Shown: positions 51,577-58,807 of the stretch, one piece after another | Position numbering within the stretch: the first letter of the stretch is position 1 | Layout of the letters: each line of letters begins with the position of its first letter | Assembly (NCBI GenBank): GCA_046290815.1 | Contig: JBKBUF010000022.1 | Location: forward strand, 16,798-80,797 | DNA from: JBKBUF01 sp046290815 | GTDB taxonomy: Bacteria > Bacteroidota > Bacteroidia > Cytophagales > Cytophagaceae | Length of the DNA stretch: 64,000 bases | Direction of reading: 5' to 3' | The notes under the pieces: model-generated | Databases searched by the model: none | Seen by the model: the letters and a program-made list of their open reading frames with translations, nothing else | Told to the model about the DNA's origin: nothing | Made by a program: the position numbers and the translations under genes

Positions 51577-52533
51577 ATGAGATATTTATATATTTTATTA
51601 ATACTGCCTGTTATTATATTTTCGAATTGTAACAGGACTAAAGAAAAATTTGCCGGACCGGGAATCTGTCCAACAAATAATTTCAAGGTTACAGAAGAAT
51701 TGAGTGTTACCCAAAATTCTGTGGATTTTACTACAGGAGAAAAGTCTGTAACATATACTGCAAAGTTTAATGAAATTGTTTCGTGGACTTTAACCATAAA
51801 AGGATTAACCTCCGGAGCAAAAAAAGTATTTCAAGGTAATTCTTCTGATCTGAATGTAATTTGGAAAGGTGAACCAGGTAATAGTACTTTTTTTGTTGTG
51901 GAAAATACGGTTGCCGAACTAACTATAAGTTGTTTGAATAATACATACACAAAAGAGGTTGCTATTACGAAGGTGAGTGATTTTTCAACTCTTGGTGTAT
52001 TGGTTTCAAATTTTGATGGACAAGGAGCTATTCCCGGAGTTGTTGGAGCTGATTGGTATTTATATGGTCCCGGTTGGGTGGTACCAGAATCTGGCATTCG
52101 AAATGAGCCCGTTACTCCTTCACCTCAGGGTGGTAAGTATCTTAGGGTGGTTGGTAATGTACCTGGTGGGGGGTATTTTAGCGCTGGTGCCAGTTCGAAT
52201 AGCTTTAATATCACAAGTCTTAATAGTACATCTGCAGACAGTATTTATTTTAATGCTTTTATAAATGGTAACGGAAATAATAATTCTTATATCGCAATAA
52301 CCATATTTGAAAAAGACAGGAAGAGAACCTATTTGCTAGATGTAAACTGGACGGGTTGGAGACTTGTGAGTTTGAAATTGTCAGATTTCTTCCCATTCTT
52401 AAACCCCATGGATGTTTCATCCATAGCATTCGATTTAAGTGCTAAAGATCCGGCCCCAGGTAAAAATAATGGAGAAGAAAATATTGACTTTATAATATTT
52501 ACTAAAGGAGAGCCTTTTTATAAAGAACAGTAA
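51577..52533 (+). CDS. Lipoprotein with Ig-like and jelly-roll (CBM-like) domains, copy B
   Basis: This 318-residue protein has a lipoprotein signal (IIFSNCNRTK). The N-terminal Ig-like domain (SVTYTAKFNEIVSWTLTIKG) matches copy A (YTAAFSHEVSWFLTITGTQS). The C-terminal jelly roll starts at LVSNFDGQG and includes VNWTGWRLVSLKLSDFF and ENIDFIIFTKGEPF, again as in copy A. It is 25 bp downstream of copy A. Copy B is shorter and has lost part of the loops. Two diverged copies in one operon suggest binding of different glycan faces or a heterodimeric surface complex. Confidence 0.7.
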   Translation: MRYLYILLILPVIIFSNCNRTKEKFAGPGICPTNNFKVTEELSVTQNSVDFTTGEKSVTYTAKFNEIVSWTLTIKGLTSGAKKVFQGNSSDLNVIWKGEPGNSTFFVVENTVAELTISCLNNTYTKEVAITKVSDFSTLGVLVSNFDGQGAIPGVVGADWYLYGPGWVVPESGIRNEPVTPSPQGGKYLRVVGNVPGGGYFSAGASSNSFNITSLNSTSADSIYFNAFINGNGNNNSYIAITIFEKDRKRTYLLDVNWTGWRLVSLKLSDFFPFLNPMDVSSIAFDLSAKDPAPGKNNGEENIDFIIFTKGEPFYKEQ

Positions 52534-52647
52534 GGATAACAGTTTGAAATTATTAATGGAAATTTTATGGTATTTGATATCGTAAAATTTCCCATTTAAA
52601 TGAATTTGTTTTGTCAATGATTATGTCATACCTAATATTATGATAAG

Positions 52648-54513
52648 ATGAAAATAAAAAATATTCCCCTGATAGTTTTTTTTATTTTTGTTTCTATCCT
52701 CCAGACAAGTGCTCAGAAAGTAGTTGAACTAAATGATAGTATAACCGACTTCATGTTCCATGGACCATATTTACATATCTATGAAGACAAAACAAAAAAA
52801 ATTGAAATTGATGAAGTTGCTACCCCTGGATTTCAATCCAGGTTTTCTGCCAATCAAAATTACTATGCATTTAATGAAAATGAAAAATCTGCATACTGGA
52901 TCCGGGCAATAATTAGCAAAGCTCCATATACTCAGAAAAGATTCGTTTTTGAATCATACTCATTGCATTCGGAAGTCGTATTACTATATATGCCGGACGG
53001 AAAAGGAGGATATATTGAAAAGCGTGCCGGACAAAAATTTGACTTTTTTCAGAGGGAATATGTTCATAAAAATCTTGCTTTCGACCTTCCGATTAAACCT
53101 GGTACACAAGACACTATTTATATCAGGGTAGAGTCAAAAAACCATAGTGGATTTGATTTTCATATTAAATCCCACAACTATTTTACCTACTATTCAACTC
53201 AGGAATATTATTTCCTTGGGTTATATTATGGTATTCTTCTGATAATGGCGGTTTACAATATCCTTGTTTATTTTTCTGTAAGAGAAAAGGTGTATCTGTA
53301 TTATGTTCTCTATGTGCTTTGTGGGATTCTTACTACACTTACAGATGATGGTTTAGGATATCAATTTGTATGGTCAGGATTTCCTACCTGGAATTCAATA
53401 ATAGGAGTAGAAATAGCCCCGTCCCTTCTTCTTCTAAGTTTTGTATTGTATTCAGTCAATTTTCTTGACCTTAACCTTAAATATCCCAAACTAAAGAAAA
53501 TAATTTATCAGGTAACAGCCGGATATTTTGTTTTTTATTTATTGAAATTGACAGTCCTTCCTTCGGTATTTCACTTGAAGATTTTCTATCTGATTCCGTT
53601 TCTAACCGTATTTTCAATAGCTATATACTGTTTCAGACATGGATATAGGCCCGCGAGATATTTTATTGCCGGATATACATTTATTCTAATAAGCCTTGTA
53701 ATTATTCAATTAAGATCTAATGGATCAATTGAAGGTAATTTATTTACTGTATATAGCTTTAACTATGGTTTAGTATTGGAAGTGGTAATTTTTTCCTTTG
53801 CTTTAGCAGAAAGAATCAAATATATAAAGAAAGAAAAGGAGGAGGCACAAAAAGTAATTATCCAGCAATTGGAAGAAAATAAGCTACTTCAGGAGAAAGT
53901 GAATAGAGAGCTGGAAGCTAAGGTGTCGGAAAGAACTGAAGAATTGAAAAGAAAAAATTCAGAATTGGAGATAACTAATCAAAAGTTATTGGAAATGACT
54001 GAAAAGGCTAATCAAATGAGCCTTAAACTGGATGTTGATAATTGGAACTTGCAGAAAAACATAAAAGAAGCCATTCAGGCTAGGATGAATGATGAAGAAG
54101 TTACATATGAGGAGTTTAAAAAGATTTTTCCGGATGAGTTAAGTTGTTACAGATATCTGAATGATCTGAAATGGGGTAAAAATGAATTTAAATGTAGGAA
54201 ATGCGGAAATTCTAAATATATAGAAGGAACTAAGCAGTTTTCCAGGAAATGCACCCGATGTGGGTATCCGGAATCTGTAACTGCTTATACATTATTTCAT
54301 GGATTGAGATTTCCAATAGATAAAGCATTTTATCTTACTTATCTAATTCATAAAAAGGAGAATGCTATAACCTTGGATGAATTGTCCGAATTACTGGATT
54401 TAAGGAGAAATACATGCTGGAGCTTTAAAAAGAAGGTTATGGAAAGCTTGACCAATTATAAAAAAGGAAAGAAAAAGATCGTGGAAAGCTGGGAAGATGT
54501 GATATTAGATTAA
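52648..54513 (+). CDS. 7TM-DISM receptor fused to an IS1595-type transposase zinc ribbon
   Basis: This 621-residue membrane protein has a signal peptide (about 1-22), an extracytoplasmic 7TMR-DISM-type beta domain (about 25-175) and seven hydrophobic helices (about 186-390). A long coiled coil follows (about 392-470). Its tail resembles the N-terminus of IS1595-family transposases: FPDELSCYRYLNDLKWG, a zinc ribbon with Cys516/Cys519 and Cys535/Cys538, and a helical segment FHGLRFPIDKAFYLTYLIHK. This is followed by an HTH-like stretch, DELSELLDLRRNTCWSFKKK. The DDE nuclease domain is missing. The usual DISM outputs (histidine kinase, GGDEF) are replaced by a likely DNA-binding tail. It lies 114 bp after the chitinase/barrel/lipoprotein operon, which it may regulate (inference). 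Confidence 0.8.
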   Translation: MKIKNIPLIVFFIFVSILQTSAQKVVELNDSITDFMFHGPYLHIYEDKTKKIEIDEVATPGFQSRFSANQNYYAFNENEKSAYWIRAIISKAPYTQKRFVFESYSLHSEVVLLYMPDGKGGYIEKRAGQKFDFFQREYVHKNLAFDLPIKPGTQDTIYIRVESKNHSGFDFHIKSHNYFTYYSTQEYYFLGLYYGILLIMAVYNILVYFSVREKVYLYYVLYVLCGILTTLTDDGLGYQFVWSGFPTWNSIIGVEIAPSLLLLSFVLYSVNFLDLNLKYPKLKKIIYQVTAGYFVFYLLKLTVLPSVFHLKIFYLIPFLTVFSIAIYCFRHGYRPARYFIAGYTFILISLVIIQLRSNGSIEGNLFTVYSFNYGLVLEVVIFSFALAERIKYIKKEKEEAQKVIIQQLEENKLLQEKVNRELEAKVSERTEELKRKNSELEITNQKLLEMTEKANQMSLKLDVDNWNLQKNIKEAIQARMNDEEVTYEEFKKIFPDELSCYRYLNDLKWGKNEFKCRKCGNSKYIEGTKQFSRKCTRCGYPESVTAYTLFHGLRFPIDKAFYLTYLIHKKENAITLDELSELLDLRRNTCWSFKKKVMESLTNYKKGKKKIVESWEDVILD

Positions 54514-54533
54514 AAAGACCTGTTATATGTATT

Positions 54534-54560
54534 AAGCCATTCTTAGGGATGGCTTTTTTA
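54534..54560 (+). terminator. Intrinsic terminator after the receptor gene
   Basis: AAGCCAT (54534-54540) pairs with ATGGCTT (54549-54555), followed by a T-run. Confidence 0.65.
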
Positions 54561-54905
54561 TTTTAGAACCCTTTAGATACGTCACTTCTCAATATTTTTT
54601 CCGGTATTAAATCATGACGGTTGAAGTTATCAATTTATGTATGGAATTGGGAATTGAACCAAAAAATTTTCCACATTATATTCAGCCGTATTCATACGGG
54701 AATTTGGTGTGATAAATCTTCGTTTTTGTTGAAATTTACACATTTTTTAAGTTATTAATGCGTGAAAAATTTCTATAAAAAGGCATGTCTGATACACATG
54801 TGAAAATCATTTATCAGTAAATTATTTTGCTTCCCTGTATACAAACTTATACTTTTTCGTAAAAGCAGTTAAAAATTGTTTTTTGAAACTTTTTGTAAAA
54901 TCCGT
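54561..54905. other. Intergenic region with promoter of the secreted jelly-roll protein
   Basis: About 345 bp of AT-rich DNA holds no convincing gene. Its right end has the AACATTTAAACCAAT leader shared with the gene at 38837. Beyond this I see nothing specific. Confidence 0.4.
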
Positions 54906-54920
54906 AACATTTAAACCAAT
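54906..54920 (+). promoter_or_regulatory. Second copy of leader element AACATTTAAACCAAT
   Basis: The 15-mer is identical to 38815-38829 and lies at the same distance (6-7 bp) before the start codon of a protein with the same layout. Flanking bases differ, so this is more than general duplication of the promoter. Confidence 0.45.
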
Positions 54921-54926
54921 TATTTT

Positions 54927-55820
54927 ATGAAAAAAACTTTACTTTCTTTCGCAGCCGGAATGATGGCCCTAAGTTTTGCTTCTGCGCAGACTAACAGTAT
55001 AACTTCAGAAAACCAACCTACAAGTTCTGGAGAGGGATATAATTTTAATTTTAAAGGGAATGCAGTTGATAACTGTGTAGGCGATAAAATCAATCCGAGC
55101 CACCTATCGAATTCCGCTTATACCGTCGGTATAGATGAAGCAAACAATTATCTTAAGATTGAGCCTACAAACGAAAACAGAGAGTCTTATCAGGGAGTAG
55201 TGATTCAGTTTTATAATGACAACTGCAATTCATATTTTATTGACCTTACAAATAATACTCAAGTAGAAGTTAAAGTAAGATCTTCTGTGGATGTAGCAGA
55301 TTTTGCGTTTGCCTTAGGTGGAACCTCTGTGGGCGGTAGTACTTGGATTGTCGGTGATAAAGATTTAGCTGGTACTGCTTTGACTGCAAACCAATGGAAA
55401 GTTATTAAAATGACTCTTCCAACAGTTACTTGGAATGATATTCAGTTAGACAAAGAGAATGTTCGTGGAATTCAATTTTTTATAAGAAATGCTGCAAAAC
55501 CTCACCCAGTAGGATTGATTGAAATTGAGTATGTTAAAGTAGCTGATGCAATTGTAAGTGCAGTAAAACCATCAGTAGATAATAACCTTGTTTCTCTTTT
55601 CCCTAATCCATCTAATGACATAGTAAACCTTGATCTTTCTGCCTTGAATGGTCAGGCTGCAGTTGTAAAAGTGCTTAACGCTTCAGGTTTGGTAATGAGT
55701 GAAGAAACTGTTTCTGCCGGAACCTATAATTTCTCTGTAAGTAACTTTGAAAAAGGATTCTATATGATCCAGGTTACTTCAGGTAACAAAGTTTCTAATA
55801 AAAAACTTGTAGTGAAATAA
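54927..55820 (+). CDS. Small secreted jelly-roll protein with T9SS domain (paralogue of 38837)
   Basis: This 297-residue protein has a signal peptide ending ASAQ. A beta-rich domain covers about 25-210, with EVKVRSSVDVADFAFALGG and NQWKVIKMTLPTVTWNDIQL, and ends GLIEIEYVKVAD, like CBM-type jelly rolls. A T9SS type A domain lies at about 222-297 (SLFPNPSNDIVNLDLSALNG to NKVSNKKLVVK). Length, domain order and the leader sequence match the gene at 38837, so they are likely paralogues under similar control. It is the last gene before the NagP-like gene. A chitin-binding surface protein is the favoured guess. Confidence 0.7.
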   Translation: MKKTLLSFAAGMMALSFASAQTNSITSENQPTSSGEGYNFNFKGNAVDNCVGDKINPSHLSNSAYTVGIDEANNYLKIEPTNENRESYQGVVIQFYNDNCNSYFIDLTNNTQVEVKVRSSVDVADFAFALGGTSVGGSTWIVGDKDLAGTALTANQWKVIKMTLPTVTWNDIQLDKENVRGIQFFIRNAAKPHPVGLIEIEYVKVADAIVSAVKPSVDNNLVSLFPNPSNDIVNLDLSALNGQAAVVKVLNASGLVMSEETVSAGTYNFSVSNFEKGFYMIQVTSGNKVSNKKLVVK

Positions 55821-55854
55821 TATAATCCATGTAGTTAGTAATAGTTTGTGAAAG

Positions 55855-55877
55855 GACCGGCTTCGGCCGGTCTTTTT
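55855..55877 (+). terminator. Intrinsic terminator with UUCG tetraloop
   Basis: GACCGGC (55855-55861) pairs with GCCGGTC (55866-55872) around TTCG, followed by TTTTT. Confidence 0.85.
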
Positions 55878-56187
55878 AACAAAAGAAGGGGAGGCATATT
55901 GAATTTTATCTTTTGAAAATATTAAATCAATAAAGTTAAATTCAATTAAATCTTAAATAATTGTTATAAATACAAAAATTACTTCTGATTCGTTCATTAT
56001 TATCAGCCATTTGCATTAGTGAATTGACAGAAACATTATATTTGATCCCGGTAAATTAAATTCGGAACCTATTTATGAATTCCAGGATTTTAAATTTGCC
56101 TTAACCAGCTAAAAAATATTTATCCATATTGCTGAATATTTATATTCAGTTAAAGTATATAGAGTTTATAACCAAAATTAAATTACC
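55878..56187. other. Intergenic region upstream of the NagP-like gene
   Basis: About 310 bp with no gene. It must contain the promoter of the NagP/NagX/Acs series. By eye I see no strong palindrome or known operator. Confidence 0.4.
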
Positions 56188-57636
56188 ATGGCTTCTATCG
56201 GCGGATCATCATCAAATCAACCCGCAAGTTCATTTAACCCCAATGCAAATTATACTGTACCATTAGTTCTAATGGTTTCACTGTTTTTCATGATAGGGTT
56301 TATCACAGTATTAAATGATGTTTTGATCCCAAGTCTGAAAGGTTTATTCGACTTGAAACCCTGGCAGGCAATGCTAATTCAATTTTGCTTTTTCGGAGCA
56401 TATGGACTAATGTCAATTCCTGCAGGGATGTTAATACAGAAAGTTGGCTACAAGAAAGGTTTGACCATTTCATTAGCCATAATGGGTGTAGGTTTATTTT
56501 TATTCGTTCCTGCGTCAATAGTAATTTCATATGCTTTTTTTCTTTTAGCACTGTTTACGGTAGCAATTGGGTTGACCATACTTCAGGTTGCTATAAATCC
56601 ATACATTGTTGCTTTAGGGCCTGAGGAGACTGGAGCATCAAGACTAAATCTTGGAGGGACTTTGAATAGCACTGCTACCTTCATTGGTCCAATCATTGGA
56701 GGAGCATTTATATTAAAACATGGTTTGATTGACCCGATTCAAAAAGCTGAGGCTGTTAGAGGTCCATATATTGTTCTTGCATTGATGACTATCGGTATTG
56801 CAGCGGCTTTATATTTTATAAAACTCCCAAAACTTTCTTCCGAAGTTGGTGCTGATGAAAAACTTGAAGGTTCCGCCTGGGATTTTAAACATTTGATTTA
56901 CGGTGCAGGGGCGATTTTCTTTTATGTGGGTGCAGAAGTTGCCATTGGAAGCATTTTAATTTTATATCTGGTAGAAGAAAACCTTATAAAAGTCAGCGCC
57001 AATATTCTTGAAGGAATATCTACTGAAAAACTTGCATCCTCTCTATTAGCTTATTATTGGGGAAGTGCAATGATCGGAAGATTTATTGGAAGTATACTTG
57101 GGCAAAAAGTTAAAGCACAAATTATGCTTCAGGTTGTTACTGTTGTTGCTTTAGCGCTTGTTGGATTAAGTATTTTTGGTGTCTTTAACAATAGTTGGAT
57201 TGATATACCGGTAATGATTCTTCAGACTCAAAACACATTTTCAGTTTCTTTTCAGTCAATTACTGTTCCGGTAACTGCCATTTTGCTGGTTTTAGTTGGG
57301 CTGTTTAATTCCGTAATGTGGCCGTGTATTTTCCCTCTTTCACTTAATGGACTGGGTAAGCATACCAGTCAGGGTTCAGGTATATTAGTGACAATGGTGG
57401 TAGGTGGAGCTTTCATTCCTCTGGGGCAAGGTTATTTGGCAGAAGTAATCGGATATCAGTTTAGCTTCCTTATAGTTTTTGCTTGTTATTTATATATATT
57501 ATTCTTTGCTGTCTCCGGGTATATCAATAGAAATAATATCGCGGGTAAGTTAAATTCACTTGATTCTTATGATATGCAGGATAATAAAAAAATAAATGAC
57601 GGTTCACCGTTAAAGGAAACTATAGATATTAAATAG
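56188..57636 (+). CDS. nagP: Sugar MFS transporter, FucP/NagP type (probable GlcNAc importer)
   Basis: This 482-residue inner-membrane permease has 12 hydrophobic segments. Marks are FFMIGFITVLNDVLIPSLKG at the start, LTILQVAINPYIVALGPEET in TM4-5 and SVMWPCIFPLSLNGLGKHTS in TM10-11; these are FucP/NagP family blocks. NagP members carry GlcNAc by proton symport, whereas FucP carries fucose. Assignment to GlcNAc rests on the NagX-like gene starting 26 bp downstream and on the GH20 and GH18 enzymes nearby. Glucose or galactose transport remains possible. Confidence 0.75.
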   Translation: MASIGGSSSNQPASSFNPNANYTVPLVLMVSLFFMIGFITVLNDVLIPSLKGLFDLKPWQAMLIQFCFFGAYGLMSIPAGMLIQKVGYKKGLTISLAIMGVGLFLFVPASIVISYAFFLLALFTVAIGLTILQVAINPYIVALGPEETGASRLNLGGTLNSTATFIGPIIGGAFILKHGLIDPIQKAEAVRGPYIVLALMTIGIAAALYFIKLPKLSSEVGADEKLEGSAWDFKHLIYGAGAIFFYVGAEVAIGSILILYLVEENLIKVSANILEGISTEKLASSLLAYYWGSAMIGRFIGSILGQKVKAQIMLQVVTVVALALVGLSIFGVFNNSWIDIPVMILQTQNTFSVSFQSITVPVTAILLVLVGLFNSVMWPCIFPLSLNGLGKHTSQGSGILVTMVVGGAFIPLGQGYLAEVIGYQFSFLIVFACYLYILFFAVSGYINRNNIAGKLNSLDSYDMQDNKKINDGSPLKETIDIK

Positions 57637-57662
57637 TATTGCTGGTAAATCCTGACTTTTTT

Positions 57663-58775
57663 ATGATGGAAAAAAGATATATATCGGTCGATTTTCTAAG
57701 AGGCTTTACTGTTGCAGGGATGATTCTTGTAAATAATCCCGGATCATGGGATTTTGTATACTCCCCTTTATTACATGCTCCCTGGAATGGTTGTACTTTT
57801 GCCGATCTTATCTTTCCTTTTTTCCTGTTTATCATGGGCATTTCAGTGAATTTTGCCTTGCAGAATAAGAAAAATTCATTTGGAAAAGACCGACAAAAAA
57901 TTATCATAAAACTGATAAAAAGAAGTGCAGTACTTTTTTTAATAGGATTATTTCTTAATGCATTCCCTTATTTTGAATTAAGTTCCTTACGCATTCCGGG
58001 AGTCTTACAAAGGATTGCAATTGTTTTCCTGGCCTGTTCCGTTATCTATTTATATTTCGGAGTAAGGGCTCAGGTTACAATTTTTTCTGTACTGCTTATC
58101 GGGTATTACCTTTTATTGACATTTGTACCTGTGCCTGATTTTGGTGCTGCCAACCTTGAACCTGCTACCAATCTTGCAGCATGGGTTGACAGGCTTTTAT
58201 TAGATGGACATCTTTGGAAGTTTTCCAAAACCTGGGACCCTGAAGGTGTGCTAAGTACATTTCCAAGTATTGCAACCGGACTTTCAGGAGTATTGGCAGG
58301 TAGCTGGTTGTTAAGCGACAGAAAGCCCAAAGATAAAATCATCTACATGTTTATTTCCGGGTTTACTCTCATGGTTGCAGGTGCCATCTGGGGCATGTTC
58401 TTTCCGATTAATAAAAGTCTTTGGACAAGCTCTTATGTTTTATTTACTACCGGAGTGGCTATGAATGGCCTTGCATTAAGTGTCTGGTTCATGGATGTTA
58501 AGAAATATGAGAAGTACGCCACACCATTTATAGCTTTCGGATCTAATGCAATAATTGCTTATGTCGGATCTGAACTATTAAGCAGAATATTTTACGAGGT
58601 AAGTTTTACATGGGCAGGACAACAGGTGACTTTTAAGCATTGGTTGTATTTGCTTTCACAATCCTTGTTTGAAAGTCCATATAATGCTTCATTGTTGCTA
58701 AGCATAGGCTTTGTCCTTTTGCTTCTTCTTCCATTGTATTATATGTACAGAAATAGAATAATAATTAAAGTATAA
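57663..58775 (+). CDS. nagX: NagX-like membrane acyltransferase (DUF5009/HGSNAT_cat family)
   Basis: This 370-residue membrane protein starts from ATG 57663 (an upstream TTG at 57639 is less likely). The start ISVDFLRGFTVAGMILVNNP and LIFPFFLFIMGISVNFAL mark the heparan-alpha-glucosaminide N-acetyltransferase-like family, with about 10 membrane helices. In Shewanella and other chitin users the member next to nagP is called NagX, of unproven function in GlcNAc use. It may acetylate or deacetylate amino sugars across the membrane. It follows the NagP-like gene by 26 bp, so the two are one unit. Confidence 0.75.
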   Translation: MMEKRYISVDFLRGFTVAGMILVNNPGSWDFVYSPLLHAPWNGCTFADLIFPFFLFIMGISVNFALQNKKNSFGKDRQKIIIKLIKRSAVLFLIGLFLNAFPYFELSSLRIPGVLQRIAIVFLACSVIYLYFGVRAQVTIFSVLLIGYYLLLTFVPVPDFGAANLEPATNLAAWVDRLLLDGHLWKFSKTWDPEGVLSTFPSIATGLSGVLAGSWLLSDRKPKDKIIYMFISGFTLMVAGAIWGMFFPINKSLWTSSYVLFTTGVAMNGLALSVWFMDVKKYEKYATPFIAFGSNAIIAYVGSELLSRIFYEVSFTWAGQQVTFKHWLYLLSQSLFESPYNASLLLSIGFVLLLLLPLYYMYRNRIIIKV

Positions 58776-58807
58776 TAAAATTTTGTTTCATCTTAAACTT
58801 CATAATT

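Noticed and set aside
54130..54513. IS1595-like sequence as a fresh transposon insertion truncating the receptor gene
   Set aside because: The frame is continuous through the coiled coil into the zinc ribbon and ends in a natural stop plus terminator. No inverted repeats, target-site duplication or nuclease domain were seen.
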